Assembly (NCBI RefSeq): GCF_004329715.1
Contig: NZ_JXSY01000024.1
Location: 1 to 64,000 of the forward strand
DNA: 64,000 bases
Direction of reading: 5' to 3'
Origin: Bowmanella sp. JS7-9
GTDB lineage: Bacteria; Pseudomonadota; Gammaproteobacteria; Enterobacterales; Alteromonadaceae
Shown: positions 9,683 to 22,093 of the stretch, in pieces
Layout of the letters: every line of letters begins with the position of its first letter
Numbering within the stretch: the first letter of the stretch is position 1
Notes under the pieces: model-generated
What the model was told of the DNA's origin: nothing
What the model saw: the letters and a program-made list of their open reading frames with translations, nothing else
Databases searched by the model: none
Position numbers and translations under genes: made by a program

Positions 9683-10447
9683 TTAGGCAGGTTGATGCAG
9701 GAAAATATCCTTGTAGGCCGCGTAGATAGAGCCATACAGCATGGGAATAAAGACAAGTAAACCGAGGAAAAATGGCAACGCAGCAACGATGGCAGCGACC
9801 AACTGAACAACCCCGTAAAGCAAAAAGGGCAGTACATTTCTTGCACAGCCGATAAAGCTCAGCTTCATTGCCTCAATTACCGGTTTGTTTTGTAAAACGA
9901 TTAACGCCGGTGCAAACCAAGTGCACATCATCAACGGCAGCAACAATGAAAATGCAATCAGCATGGGTAAGACGACATCTTCGATAATCGTCTGGGGGTT
10001 GGGCGTCCATTCGTTGCCCATCAGAATATCCCAATATAAGGGACCCACTACCGCTAACATAATCACCACAGACAAGATCTGGTTTATGATACCCAGCAGG
10101 ACCAGTGTATCCAGGCGATGCTGAAAACCTGCGAACAGGTGATTAAGTTTTAATTCAGCGCCCTGGTCGGCATCGCGACAGCCGATCATCAGCCCGCCAA
10201 TCCAAACGTAAGTAAAAATGCCAATCAGCAAGCCGGCGCCGGGAATAACATTAAGAATTCCCAGTGCCAACATCATCACAAATCCAACAACGCAAATACC
10301 AATCCAGGCCGCCGCATTAGCCCCAAATAAACGCATACCATCAGCAAGCCACTCAATCCCACGAACAATCCCCACGTTCCGTGGTGAGTGCATTTGCGGG
10401 GGTAATGGAGGCATCTCCTGCTGTATAGCGTTTTCCATCTCTGACAT
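9683..10447 (-). CDS. Multi-pass inner-membrane protein (BPSS1780-like)
   Basis: This 254-residue protein starts at the ATG at 10447, preceded by AAGGAG; the upstream extension overlaps rlmB and is rejected. After a polar proline-rich N-terminus (about 1-35), hydrophobic segments lie near residues 45-70, 75-95, 118-142, 165-190 and 215-245. The layout resembles uncharacterised BPSS1780-type membrane proteins; no enzymatic motif is visible. It lies 25 bp after rlmB, so it is probably in the rnr-rlmB unit. A GCCGGC/GCCGGC hairpin (9658-9675) follows its stop but has no T run. It occupies the place where rpsQ would be expected. Confidence 0.7.
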   Translation of the reverse strand: MSEMENAIQQEMPPLPPQMHSPRNVGIVRGIEWLADGMRLFGANAAAWIGICVVGFVMMLALGILNVIPGAGLLIGIFTYVWIGGLMIGCRDADQGAELKLNHLFAGFQHRLDTLVLLGIINQILSVVIMLAVVGPLYWDILMGNEWTPNPQTIIEDVVLPMLIAFSLLLPLMMCTWFAPALIVLQNKPVIEAMKLSFIGCARNVLPFLLYGVVQLVAAIVAALPFFLGLLVFIPMLYGSIYAAYKDIFLHQPA

Positions 10448-10472
10448 CCAAAGCTCCTTGTTATTTTTATAA

Positions 10473-11216
10473 TTACACAGCGAGTCGTTGACGAACGATT
10501 TCGTATAAACACACGCCGGTGGCGACCGATACGTTGAGACTAGACACTGCACCTGCCATCGGTAATTTTACCAACTCGTCACAGGTTTCACGGGTTAAAC
10601 GTCGCATTCCGGAGCCTTCGGCGCCCATTACCAGTGCAATGGGGCCAGTGATTTTGCAATCGTAGAGACTCTGCTCAGCTTCGCCCGCGGTGCCAACAAC
10701 CCACACACCTTGTTGTTGAATCTCACGTAGAGTGCGCGCCAAATTGGTAACCTGTACTAACGGCACCGTCTCTGCTGCACCGCATGCTACTTTGCGCGCG
10801 GTGCCGGTTAACCCTGCAGATTTATCCTTGGGTACGATCACCGCATGTACGCCGGCGGCATCCGCCGTGCGCAAACACGCCCCCAGATTATGGGGATCGG
10901 TAACACCATCTAACACCAGTAAAAATGGTGTGCTGGCACCTGCAATGATGGCATCGAGGTCTTTTTCGTCGTATTGCTTACCCGGTTTGGCCCGCGCGAC
11001 AATCCCCTGATGCTGTTCACCACTGACCTTGTCATCCAGGGTTTTACGCTGGCAAAACTGCACCGACACACCGAATCGACGAGCTTGGTTGACAATATTA
11101 TTCAGGCGCGCATCATCGCGCCCTTTGAGCACAAATAACTCAATTAAACGCTCAGGTTCACGTTCGATGACGGCTTCCAGTGCGTGTAAGCCATACAACC
11201 ATTCTTGCTGGGCCAT
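10473..11216 (-). CDS. rlmB: 23S rRNA (guanosine-2251-2'-O)-methyltransferase
   Basis: This 247-residue SpoU-family enzyme methylates the ribose of G2251 in 23S rRNA, using S-adenosylmethionine. The N-terminal substrate-binding domain starts [17 protein letters not shown]. The C-terminal knotted SPOUT domain has the conserved stretches [34 protein letters not shown] and [18 protein letters not shown]. It follows rnr by 2 bp, the usual rnr-rlmB pairing. Confidence 0.96.
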   Translation of the reverse strand: MAQQEWLYGLHALEAVIEREPERLIELFVLKGRDDARLNNIVNQARRFGVSVQFCQRKTLDDKVSGEQHQGIVARAKPGKQYDEKDLDAIIAGASTPFLLVLDGVTDPHNLGACLRTADAAGVHAVIVPKDKSAGLTGTARKVACGAAETVPLVQVTNLARTLREIQQQGVWVVGTAGEAEQSLYDCKITGPIALVMGAEGSGMRRLTRETCDELVKLPMAGAVSSLNVSVATGVCLYEIVRQRLAV

Positions 11217-11218
11217 GT

Positions 11219-13519
11219 TTATTTCCTACGGGATTTTTTTGCGGCGGGCATTTTACCTGAGTCACGCCGTTTCGACTTGGGTTTTGCTTCTTTGGATGTG
11301 ACTTTTTTTACGCTGACCCGCTTGCCCTTGGGACTACGAGCCAGTGTTTCATCTAACACAAAGTCAATTTTGCGATCATCCAGATTCACGCCGGCTACCT
11401 TGATCCGTAGTGCGTCACCTAAACGAAATACGCGGTGCGAGCTTTCACCAATGAGACGCTGTTTTAGCTCGTCAAACCGATAGTAATCATTTTCCAGTGT
11501 GCTGATATGCACCAACCCATCAATACCGAATTCAATAATGCGCACGAACAGACCGAAGCTGGTGACTGACGCGATGACACCATCGAAGCTATCACCTACA
11601 TGGTCCTGCATGAATTCACATTTCAGCCAATCGGCTACATTACGCGTTGCATCATCGGCGCGGCGTTCCGTCATAGAGCACTGCTCACCAAACGCCGCCA
11701 TTTGTTCGTCGTCATACAAAAAGCCACCGGTTTTCGACTTGCGCCCTGCAATGCGGTCTAACACAGCTTTTATGGCTCGGTGGACCAATAAATCCGGATA
11801 ACGGCGAATGGGTGAAGTGAAGTGTGCGTAAGCATCCAGCGCCAGTCCGAAGTGCCCGACATTATCGGGACTGTATTTGGCCTGTTTCATCGAACGCAAC
11901 AACATGGTTTGAATCAATTCCTGATCCGGTCGATTACGGATTTTTTCCACCACGCTGGTGAAATCTTGCGGGCTGGCATTATCTCGAATGTGATGCGGGA
12001 TACCGACTTCTGCCAGATAGGAAATAAAGGTTTTCAGACGCTCTGGATCCGGTTCTTCGTGCACCCGGTATAACCCTTCCGCCTTGTGCTCTTCAAGAAA
12101 TCTGGCCGCGCAGACGTTGGCCAGAATCATACATTCTTCGATGATTTTGTGCGCATCGTTACGCACCACCGGGACAATGTGATCGATCTTGCGCTGGGCA
12201 TTAAAAATAAACTTACTTTCCTGGGTTTCGAATTCAATGGCGCCACGCTGAGAACGGGCTCGCTTGAGACTACGATACATATCATGGAGGTTACGCAAAT
12301 GCGGGACAAAGTCGGCATAGCGCTGGTGTAATTCCGGATCACCCTGCAAAATATCCCACACTTTGGTGTAGGTCAGGCGCGCTTTTGAGCGCATCACCGC
12401 TTCATAAAATGCATATTCCTGTAGTTTGCCATCGCCGCTAATCGACATTTCACACACCATACACAGACGATCGACGTCCGGGTTCAGTGAGCAAAGACCA
12501 TTAGACAGAACTTCCGGTAACATCGGAATGACCTGTTCCGGGAAATAAACCGAGTTACCCCGCTCTATGGCTTCATCGTCAAGCGGAGTCGCAGGACGGA
12601 CGTAGTAACTAACATCGGCGATGGCCACCCACAAATGCCAGCCACCTCTCTCATCAGGCTCACAAAATACCGCATCATCAAAGTCACGGGCATCCTCACC
12701 ATCAATGGTGACCAGCGGCATGTCGCGCAGATCTACCCGGCCCGTCTTAGCATTCTCAGGCACCTGATCAGTTAACTTACCAACGGCAGTCTGCACCGCT
12801 TTTGGCCAGTCATGGGGAATGTCATAATTGCGCAAAGCAACCTGAATCTCCATGCCAGGCGCCATATGTTCACCCAGTACTTCAATCACCTTGCCGATCG
12901 CATTTACCCGGCGCATTGGGCGCTGGGTGATCTCAACAACAACCACGTAACCCTGACGGGCTCCATTTACCTGCTCTGGTGGAATAATGATTTCCTGGCA
13001 TATCCGACTATCATCCGGAATCACAATCCCTAAGCCACTTTCCATAAAAAAGCGTCCAATTACAGGCTCCGGACGGCTCTCAATAACCCGAACAATACGC
13101 GCTTCGCGTCGGCCCTTATTGTCTTTTGGTCCCTCTTTGGCCAGCACCACATCACCATGCAGCAACTGGTTCATTTGCGGCGCGGCAATAAATAAGTCGG
13201 GTTTGCCGTCTTCCCGGTGCAGAAAGCCAAATCCATCACGATGACCAATGACCCGCCCTTTGATCAGCTCCATCTTATCGGCTAACCCATACTTTTTATT
13301 GCGGGTAAACAGAATCTGTCCCTCACGCTCCATCGCGCGCAAGCGACGTTGTATTCCGATGCGGCTATCCTCATCTCGTACATTGAGTAAGCGCCAGAAA
13401 TCTTCCAGAGATAAAGGGATGTTTTGTTTTTCCAGCAGTTCCAGCAAGTATTCACGGCTGGCGACAGGATTGTCGTATTTTTGCTTCTCGCGTTCGTAGA
13501 AAGGGTCTGATTTGGTCAA
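11219..13519 (-). CDS. rnr: Ribonuclease R
   Basis: This 766-residue 3'-5' exoribonuclease degrades structured RNA. In order it shows an N-terminal helix-turn-helix region (about 20-85), two cold-shock domains (about 85-240), the RNB catalytic domain with the metal-binding motif [15 protein letters not shown] near residue 275, an S1 domain (about 640-720), and a lysine/arginine-rich tail. The start is TTG at 13519; N-terminal similarity to E. coli RNase R (DPFYERE...KYDNP) supports it, although no strong ribosome-binding site is present. It is the first gene of an rnr-rlmB-membrane-protein unit. Confidence 0.97.
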   Translation of the reverse strand: MTKSDPFYEREKQKYDNPVASREYLLELLEKQNIPLSLEDFWRLLNVRDEDSRIGIQRRLRAMEREGQILFTRNKKYGLADKMELIKGRVIGHRDGFGFLHREDGKPDLFIAAPQMNQLLHGDVVLAKEGPKDNKGRREARIVRVIESRPEPVIGRFFMESGLGIVIPDDSRICQEIIIPPEQVNGARQGYVVVVEITQRPMRRVNAIGKVIEVLGEHMAPGMEIQVALRNYDIPHDWPKAVQTAVGKLTDQVPENAKTGRVDLRDMPLVTIDGEDARDFDDAVFCEPDERGGWHLWVAIADVSYYVRPATPLDDEAIERGNSVYFPEQVIPMLPEVLSNGLCSLNPDVDRLCMVCEMSISGDGKLQEYAFYEAVMRSKARLTYTKVWDILQGDPELHQRYADFVPHLRNLHDMYRSLKRARSQRGAIEFETQESKFIFNAQRKIDHIVPVVRNDAHKIIEECMILANVCAARFLEEHKAEGLYRVHEEPDPERLKTFISYLAEVGIPHHIRDNASPQDFTSVVEKIRNRPDQELIQTMLLRSMKQAKYSPDNVGHFGLALDAYAHFTSPIRRYPDLLVHRAIKAVLDRIAGRKSKTGGFLYDDEQMAAFGEQCSMTERRADDATRNVADWLKCEFMQDHVGDSFDGVIASVTSFGLFVRIIEFGIDGLVHISTLENDYYRFDELKQRLIGESSHRVFRLGDALRIKVAGVNLDDRKIDFVLDETLARSPKGKRVSVKKVTSKEAKPKSKRRDSGKMPAAKKSRRK

Positions 13520-13772
13520 AGTCTTTTATCTAAATAACAATTTATGCAGTCAGTATACCCGTACTCTTGAGGAAGAATGCAGAAAATCTCGGCAACTGTG
13601 TCAATTCGATGCATAAATGTAACCGGATGATGTCGAAAATTCCGCAACTGTAATAGAGTATCTCAGTTCAGGGGTTCTGACATATTCAGATACAAGCGGC
13701 GCTAACTTTCTTCCACCTGCACGCTACTAATTAACTGAGTATGTCACTCATTGTTTATTAGGAGCCCCTATT

Positions 13773-14108
13773 ATGAAAGCGAAATTAATCACTTGTGCAC
13801 TGGCTTTAACTGCATCGTTATCTGCAAGTGCTTCGTCAATTCCACAAACTTATCTGGAAACACAACTGGTAGGCATCTGCGAGTCAATCAGAGACGACCA
13901 CGTCGGTAAGTTTCAGCACCGCGTAGCGCAGGCACATCTTCGTATGAAAACCATCCGTGAAAAATTAGTTTGCAATCAAATGTCTGCCTACGATTTTGCC
14001 ATGCACTATGACTCGTTTAATGTGGCAAGTAAGTTACAGGTTCCGGCGGTTAGCATTACCGACTTAGCCAGGGTGACACCTGAGTCGGCGGTACACATCG
14101 CAGAATAA
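13773..14108 (+). CDS. Small exported DUF3718-like protein
   Basis: This 111-residue protein begins with a signal peptide (MKAKLITCALALTASLSASA, cut after ASA). The mature part has two cysteines, in GICESIRDD and LVCNQMSAYDFA, probably forming a disulfide, a pattern I associate with DUF3718 proteins of Alteromonadales. TAGGAG lies upstream of the ATG. It is divergent from rnr and convergent with motX. Function unknown; family assignment from memory. Confidence 0.65.
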   Translation: MKAKLITCALALTASLSASASSIPQTYLETQLVGICESIRDDHVGKFQHRVAQAHLRMKTIREKLVCNQMSAYDFAMHYDSFNVASKLQVPAVSITDLARVTPESAVHIAE

Positions 14109-14170
14109 CTTACCTTTCAATTTCCAGGGGCATATCCAACACCACAATAAAAATAACCATTCAGAATCAA

Positions 14171-14193
14171 AAAACGCGGCCATGCCGCGTTTT
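14171..14193. terminator. Bidirectional terminator between DUF3718-like gene and motX
   Basis: AAAACGCGGC (14171-14180), loop CAT, GCCGCGTTTT (14184-14193). A-rich and T-rich flanks make it usable from both sides; both convergent genes end within about 65 bp. Confidence 0.88.
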
Positions 14194-14196
14194 TGT

Positions 14197-14811
14197 TTAA
14201 CTATCTACCGCTTGTTTTGCGGCTCTCACTGCCTTGGGATGCATCAGGGTTTCTAACTTCGTCAGACATCGACTGATTCTTTTATGCGTCGCGTCATCTG
14301 CCGTAATCGCACCATACAACCAACGGTAAGCATCTTCAAAATCGTAGGGGCTGCCATAACCGTCTATAAATAGTTCAGCTAATTGAATTTGCGCTTTCAG
14401 ATTGCCCATCGAGGAGGCTTCACGCAGATACACCACCGCTCGCTCTTTATCCTGTTGTACCAGTTTGCCCTGAGCATAATAGCGGCCAAGCTGCTCCATC
14501 GCCGCCGGCATACCTTGTTCAGCCGCTTGCTTCATATAATAGATGCCACGCTCTGCATCCCGTTCAACACAAACGCCCCATGCCAACATATCGCCAAATA
14601 AAAACTGAAAAGCCGGTAATTTTAAGGTCATCGCGCGGGCCTCTACGTCCTGCACCAACTGGCAACGATCGGTTACCATACGGTCAAGATGGGCGTTGGC
14701 ATCAATCAGCTTTAACAGTTCATCCTGCGAATATAACTGGACCAGCTTGATATCGTCCTGCGCAAATGACAGGGCAGGCAATAACAACAGGCAGGCAACT
14801 AACCTTTTCAT
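14197..14811 (-). CDS. motX: Sodium-driven flagellar motor protein MotX
   Basis: This 204-residue protein has a signal peptide (MKRLVACLLLLPALSFA) and Sel1-type repeats near residues 85-165 (GIYYMKQAAEQGMPAAMEQL and the two repeats after it). The mature N-terminus (KLVQLYSQDELLKLI) and the GDMLAWGVCVERD block match what I recall of Vibrio and Shewanella MotX. MotX joins MotY in the periplasmic T ring and holds PomAB stators around polar flagella. No other flagellar gene is nearby. Alternative: another Sel1 protein. Confidence 0.85.
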   Translation of the reverse strand: MKRLVACLLLLPALSFAQDDIKLVQLYSQDELLKLIDANAHLDRMVTDRCQLVQDVEARAMTLKLPAFQFLFGDMLAWGVCVERDAERGIYYMKQAAEQGMPAAMEQLGRYYAQGKLVQQDKERAVVYLREASSMGNLKAQIQLAELFIDGYGSPYDFEDAYRWLYGAITADDATHKRISRCLTKLETLMHPKAVRAAKQAVDS

Positions 14812-14883
14812 AACGGCACGACGGGTAAAGTAATCATATTCAGCATATCGGCGAGAATAGCAGAATCCTGACCATCCATAATG

Positions 14884-14908
14884 AAAAAAGCCCGCTTACT
14901 GCGGGCTT
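14884..14908 (-). terminator. Terminator after the DUF1338 gene
   Basis: AAGCCCGC (14888-14895), loop TTACT, GCGGGCTT (14901-14908); the minus strand continues with a T run (complement of 14884-14889). It begins 5 bp past the stop of the last ast-cluster gene. Confidence 0.88.
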
Positions 14909-14913
14909 GGGTA

Positions 14914-15714
14914 TCAACCTTTGGCGTTGGTACTTTCGAAAATCTTATCCGCAGAGGCGGCAACAAACCCGGTGTAAAGTTCACCGTTGGCCATTTCAAA
15001 ACGCTCAGCGAATTCATAGAAGCAGCTCGGAATTTCCATGGTCTTGTCAGCAAACTCCACCGGCATTTTATCTGCCATCGTAGAAGATTGAGCCAGACAC
15101 ACATCACGGCCACCTTTAATCTCACCACCTGAGGTATTTAAACGGAATCCCGCATCTTTGAGTGCCTGATTAACCGCCTCGAGGCTGTCATAACCCTTCA
15201 AATAATTCACGCTTACTGTGAAGTGGTTAGGGCGATAGCCCCACGCCGCCAGCCATGCCGCATATTCGGACTCTTCCAGTAACTGTTCATATTCTGCGGT
15301 GGTAATTTTCCACTGGGTTCCCGAATACAAAAAGTTTTCGGCACTAACTGCAGCTTCGTCGATTTGATCGACGATACGCTGCACAACAGCTTGCAGCTTG
15401 TCAGAGAATTCCTCTACCAGCAGCTCACTGATAAACACCTTTGGCTTGGTCGGGTCGCTGTGCTCATAGTGTTTGGCTTTGAGCTTCTTCTGTTCAAATA
15501 CGTAATCACCTTTTTCTTCATAGCCTAATGCAAGTAAATGCGCGGCCAGTTTAGCGACATTTACTTTAGGATGATTAAACGTACGAAAAGCCACGTGGTC
15601 ATTGATGATGTCATCACCACGACCCAGCAGCTGATGAATTTTGTTGGCGGATGGCGTAATGGCAACGTAATCCTGCCACATATTTGCAAATAGGGTATCG
15701 ACGTTGGTATGCAT
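14914..15714 (-). CDS. DUF1338 family protein, putative 2-oxoadipate dioxygenase/decarboxylase-like
   Basis: This 266-residue protein belongs to the DUF1338 family, some longer members of which are iron-dependent 2-oxoadipate dioxygenase/decarboxylases (HglS/YdcJ). Visible features are VAFRTFNHPKVN near residues 40-52 (a likely metal-binding His), the HYEHSD-type block KAKHYEHSDPTKPKVFISEL, and RPNHFTVSVNYLKGYD. The ATG at 15714, preceded by GAG, is preferred over an upstream in-frame start. It follows astD in the same direction, as I recall for Shewanella. Whether it acts in arginine or lysine catabolism is not known. Confidence 0.82.
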   Translation of the reverse strand: MHTNVDTLFANMWQDYVAITPSANKIHQLLGRGDDIINDHVAFRTFNHPKVNVAKLAAHLLALGYEEKGDYVFEQKKLKAKHYEHSDPTKPKVFISELLVEEFSDKLQAVVQRIVDQIDEAAVSAENFLYSGTQWKITTAEYEQLLEESEYAAWLAAWGYRPNHFTVSVNYLKGYDSLEAVNQALKDAGFRLNTSGGEIKGGRDVCLAQSSTMADKMPVEFADKTMEIPSCFYEFAERFEMANGELYTGFVAASADKIFESTNAKG

Positions 15715-15739
15715 GTTTATCAACTCTTTATATTGGTAG

Positions 15740-15762
15740 CGCGCCTCCATAGTGGAGGCGCG
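15740..15762 (-). repeat. Intercistronic hairpin between astD and DUF1338 gene
   Basis: CGCGCCTCCA (15740-15749), loop TAG, TGGAGGCGCG (15753-15762) is a perfect 10-bp GC-rich stem. It has no T run, so it looks like an RNA-processing or stability element rather than a terminator. It ends 26 nt before the DUF1338 start. Confidence 0.75.
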
Positions 15763-15810
15763 GGAATACTAACTAATTTTTAGTTGTTCGTTTTGATTCA
15801 GCGCAACTGC

Positions 15811-17292
<1,482 letters not shown>

Positions 17293-18306
17293 TCAGACTG
17301 CGGGTGAAAAACGAACCCAGTCCCCGCTACTGACCTGCAATGCGTCTGCACTGGCCTGACTGATCACCAGCTTATTGTCCTGTATTACAGCACGCTGCAT
17401 AACCGCACGGAAGTCACTGACTCTGGTATTAATAATCATGTACTTATCTGCACCCGCCACATCACCAATTACCACTGGCAGGCGACGACTGTAGCGGGCA
17501 CTGCGAATATGCTCAAGCGACGCTTCTACTGTCGGGCCAGCATCGAAAATATCCACGTAGCCGCGACAACTGAATCCTTCGGATTGCAGCAATTTGAGCG
17601 CTGGGCGGGTTTTCTCGTGTACCTGTCCGATCACTGCCTGCGCCTGCTTGCTCAGTAGGCTGACATAAATAGGGTACTTGGGCATCAATTCAGCAATGAA
17701 CTGCTTCTGACCAATCCCCGTCAGGTAATCCGCAGTAGGAAAGTCCATTGAAAAGAAATGTTCTTCTAACCACTGCCAAAAAGGTGAATTACCCTGCTCA
17801 TCTGAGACGCCGCGCATTTCGGCAATCACTCTGTCCGCGAAGCGCTTACGATGCTCTGCGAGAAACAAGAAGCGAAACTTAGATAAGAAACGACCATTGT
17901 TGTGCTTACGCGCATGCTCATGCAGGTACAAAGTACAGATTTCAGTCACACCGGTGTAATCGTTACACAGGGTCAGAATATCAATCGATTTGTGTACATT
18001 GAGTTCGCGGGAGTGATGCACCACCTTACCCATATGGTAATGATAAAATGCATCTTCAAGGCCCACAGCGGCTTCGATACCACTGGTGCCTAAAATCTCA
18101 CCGCTGTTGCTGTCTTCCAATACGAACAGGTAGCCCTGATCGCCCGGTACCTGAACGTCCGCTTTAAACGAACGCTCAGCACGACTGATTTTGCGTTTGA
18201 GGAGATCCTCGTTAACTGGCAGCGAAGTAAAGCCAATGCCTGACTTCACTGCACAATCGTATAACGCATCATAGTCGTTTTGATTGATGGGACGTATGAT
18301 GTTCAT
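17293..18306 (-). CDS. astA: Arginine N-succinyltransferase
   Basis: This 337-residue enzyme transfers succinyl from succinyl-CoA to the alpha-amino group of arginine, the first AST step. It starts MNIIRPINQNDYDALYDCAV and carries the family stretches EILGTSGIEAAVGLEDAFYH and LCNDYTGVTEICTLYLHEHA in an acyltransferase fold. It lies 18 bp after argD/astC and 15 bp before astD. astB and astE are not in the window. Confidence 0.95.
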   Translation of the reverse strand: MNIIRPINQNDYDALYDCAVKSGIGFTSLPVNEDLLKRKISRAERSFKADVQVPGDQGYLFVLEDSNSGEILGTSGIEAAVGLEDAFYHYHMGKVVHHSRELNVHKSIDILTLCNDYTGVTEICTLYLHEHARKHNNGRFLSKFRFLFLAEHRKRFADRVIAEMRGVSDEQGNSPFWQWLEEHFFSMDFPTADYLTGIGQKQFIAELMPKYPIYVSLLSKQAQAVIGQVHEKTRPALKLLQSEGFSCRGYVDIFDAGPTVEASLEHIRSARYSRRLPVVIGDVAGADKYMIINTRVSDFRAVMQRAVIQDNKLVISQASADALQVSSGDWVRFSPAV

Positions 18307-18324
18307 AATTGGTTTCCCGGCAGA

Positions 18325-19539
<1,215 letters not shown>

Positions 19540-19570
19540 CTAATGCAGGGCATGACCGTCCATGGGGACG

Positions 19571-19614
19571 TAAAATTTTGCGCGCATTATGGCAAAATTT
19601 TAAACAGTTGTCTT
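19571..19614 (-). promoter_or_regulatory. Putative ast promoter with flanking 11-bp inverted repeat
   Basis: On the minus strand AAGACA (complement of 19609-19614), a 17-bp spacer and CATAAT (complement of 19586-19591) form a plausible sigma-70 promoter. Perfect 11-bp arms TAAAATTTTGC (19571-19581) and GCAAAATTTTA (19592-19602) flank the -10, with centres about 21 bp apart, as for a repressor operator. The regulator is not identifiable. The rest of the 264-bp gap shows nothing else clear. Confidence 0.6.
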
Positions 19615-19794
19615 CATCTGCAATATGCCGCAGGCCTTATATTTCAAGGGTTTGGACTAGTTTTGCAAATAATCTGCATAACTATTTGTACGTTCAAAAC
19701 GGCCATTCCACGCGCACAGCATAAATTTGCTGCCTCACACTGGCATCGGATGGTTGATGGAAGAAATAAATATGCGGGTAAATAAATTGTTAAA

Positions 19795-20379
19795 TTATTT
19801 TATCCGCGCTAACTGTAGGAAATTATTAAGGATTTGATGACCGGCGAGAGTAAGCACCGATTCTGGATGGAATTGCACCCCCCAGACCGGTAATTCAGTA
19901 TGGCGCATGGCCATAATGGTTTGGCTACCATGATCGTCGCACCAGGCGGTGGCGGTCAAACAGGCGGGTAAAGTCTCACTTTCAACCACCAGCGAATGAT
20001 AACGGGTCACTTCACAGGGGGACGCCACGCCATCGAATAAGTCGTCACCACCGTGACGTATCTGCGAGGTTTTACCATGCATAATCCGCTGTGCGCGTAC
20101 TACGTTGGCGCCAAACGCCTGGCCAATAGCCTGATGACCAAGACAGACTCCCAGAATTGGCAATACACCAGCGAACCTACTGATAGCCTGCAACGAGACG
20201 CCGGCTTCGTTGGGTGTGCAAGGCCCGGGGCTGATGACCAGAGCATCGGGCTGCAGAGTCTCGATTTCACTCAATGATATTTGGTCATTACGCACCACTT
20301 TCACGCCCGCCCCCAGCTCGGTGAAATACCGCGCCAGGTTATGGGTGAAAGAATCGTAATTGTCGATCAGCAACAGCAT
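19795..20379 (-). CDS. pabA: Aminodeoxychorismate/anthranilate synthase glutamine amidotransferase
   Basis: This 194-residue class-I glutamine amidotransferase supplies ammonia to chorismate for 4-amino-4-deoxychorismate (folate) or anthranilate (tryptophan). The triad is visible: Cys79 in GVCLGHQ, His171 and Glu173 in FHPES. It lies 15 bp after trpS. Neither trpE nor pabB is adjacent, so pabA is preferred over trpG by context; one protein may serve both. Confidence 0.88.
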   Translation of the reverse strand: MLLLIDNYDSFTHNLARYFTELGAGVKVVRNDQISLSEIETLQPDALVISPGPCTPNEAGVSLQAISRFAGVLPILGVCLGHQAIGQAFGANVVRAQRIMHGKTSQIRHGGDDLFDGVASPCEVTRYHSLVVESETLPACLTATAWCDDHGSQTIMAMRHTELPVWGVQFHPESVLTLAGHQILNNFLQLARIK

Positions 20380-20394
20380 GCTGACGCTACCCGT

Positions 20395-21402
20395 TTAGCG
20401 AGGGCGGGGAACAAAGCCCAAAACGTCGTACACTTTTCTCAGCGTATCTGCAGCCCTCGCACCGGCCTGCTCTGCGCCCGCAGCCATAATCCGATCAAGT
20501 TCAGCACGATCACTGCGTAATGCATGGAAACGTTGTTGAATAGGTTCCAACAATGCGACCACCGCATCCGCGGTATCGCCTTTCAAATGCCCATACATCT
20601 TATCTTCATATTCAGGTACCAGAGACTCAACCGATTTTCCGGTCGCACAAGACAACAGGGTTAACAGGTTTGATACACCCGGTTTTTCTTTCTGATCGAA
20701 GTAAATGCGCGCCTGCTCATCTGAATCTGTCACTGCACTTTTGATTTTCTTGGCAACTTTCTTGGGGTCTTCCAGCAAGCCAATGAAGTTTTTCGGATTA
20801 TCATCCGACTTGGACATTTTCTTACCCGGGTCCTGCAGACTCATGATCCGCGCACCAAATTCAGGAATATAGGGTTCAGGCACAGTAAAGACATCTCCGT
20901 ACAAATTATTCATACGTGTCGCGATATCACGGGCCAGCTCCAGATGCTGCTTTTGATCGTCGCCTACCGGCACCTGATTGGCCTGATATAACAGAATATC
21001 AGCCGCCATCAGCGCAGGGTAAGTAAACAAACCGGCGTTAATATTAGTAATATTCTTGGCTGACTTGTCCTTGAACTGCGTCATACGATTCAGTTCACCC
21101 ATCTGGGTATAACAGTTCATGACCCAGGCTAGTTCAGCATGTTGTGGAACATGGGATTGTAAAAAGATGGTGCTCTTAGCCGGATCGATACCACAGGCCA
21201 CATAAAGGGCTAAACCATCAAGGCTCGCCTCATATAAGCTTTTAGGCTCCTGGCGCACGGTAATCGCATGCAAATCCACCAGCATATACAGGCATTCGTA
21301 CTCGTCCTGCATAGCAACCCATTGACGCAGCGCGCCCATGTAATTGCCAATGGTCAGTTGTCCGGATGGCTGGCATCCACTTAGTACGATAGGTTTTGTC
21401 AT
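20395..21402 (-). CDS. trpS: Tryptophanyl-tRNA synthetase
   Basis: This 335-residue class-I synthetase charges tRNA-Trp. The HIGH-like motif is TIGNYMG (about 17-23) after SGCQPSGQL, and the KMSKS motif is [10 protein letters not shown] near residue 197. It follows rpe by 13 bp. In enterics gph normally lies between rpe and trpS; it is absent here. Confidence 0.98.
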   Translation of the reverse strand: MTKPIVLSGCQPSGQLTIGNYMGALRQWVAMQDEYECLYMLVDLHAITVRQEPKSLYEASLDGLALYVACGIDPAKSTIFLQSHVPQHAELAWVMNCYTQMGELNRMTQFKDKSAKNITNINAGLFTYPALMAADILLYQANQVPVGDDQKQHLELARDIATRMNNLYGDVFTVPEPYIPEFGARIMSLQDPGKKMSKSDDNPKNFIGLLEDPKKVAKKIKSAVTDSDEQARIYFDQKEKPGVSNLLTLLSCATGKSVESLVPEYEDKMYGHLKGDTADAVVALLEPIQQRFHALRSDRAELDRIMAAGAEQAGARAADTLRKVYDVLGFVPRPR

Positions 21403-21415
21403 GATAAATACTGTC

Positions 21416-22093
21416 TTATTTCAAATTAGCGCTTGCGAGTTCACTGCGCATGGAATCAATCACCGCAGCATAATCGGGTTGGTTAAAGATTGCAGAACCG
21501 GCAACAAACGTATCGGCACCAGCTTCAGCAATGGCGCGAATATTATCGACTTTTACGCCACCGTCAATTTCAAGGCGAATATCGCGGCCGCTTTGTGTGA
21601 TTCTTTGCCTGACCTGACGACACTTCTCCAGCGTCGCGGGAATAAATGACTGACCGCCGAACCCCGGGTTTACCGACATCAACAGAATATGATCTACCTG
21701 CTCGATAGTGTAATCCAGATAACTTAGTGGTGTAGCCGGGTTAAGCACCAGGCCCGCTTTGCAGCCCGCGTCTTTGATCAATTGGATGGTGCGATCTACA
21801 TGACGGCTTGCCTCCGGATGGAAGCTTATCCAACTCGCACCGGCATCCGCAAAACGCTGAGCCAATTCATCGACCGGCTCCACCATCAAATGCACATCGA
21901 TGGGTGCATCAATGCCATATTTACGCAACGCACTGCAAATCATCGGCCCAAATGTCAGATTTGGGACGTAATGGTTATCCATCACGTCAAAGTGCACCAC
22001 ATCAGCCCCTGCATCTAACACCCGTTGCGTATCGTCACCGAGACGCGCGAAGTCGGCAGAGAGAATAGAAGGAGCAATAAGAAAATCAGTCAT
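21416..22093 (-). CDS. rpe: Ribulose-phosphate 3-epimerase
   Basis: This 225-residue TIM-barrel enzyme interconverts ribulose 5-phosphate and xylulose 5-phosphate. Conserved segments are [32 protein letters not shown] with metal-ligand His and Asp, [14 protein letters not shown] and EIDGGV. It is the first gene of rpe-trpS-pabA on the minus strand. dam, its usual upstream neighbour, is separated from it by three plus-strand genes. Confidence 0.97.
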   Translation of the reverse strand: MTDFLIAPSILSADFARLGDDTQRVLDAGADVVHFDVMDNHYVPNLTFGPMICSALRKYGIDAPIDVHLMVEPVDELAQRFADAGASWISFHPEASRHVDRTIQLIKDAGCKAGLVLNPATPLSYLDYTIEQVDHILLMSVNPGFGGQSFIPATLEKCRQVRQRITQSGRDIRLEIDGGVKVDNIRAIAEAGADTFVAGSAIFNQPDYAAVIDSMRSELASANLK

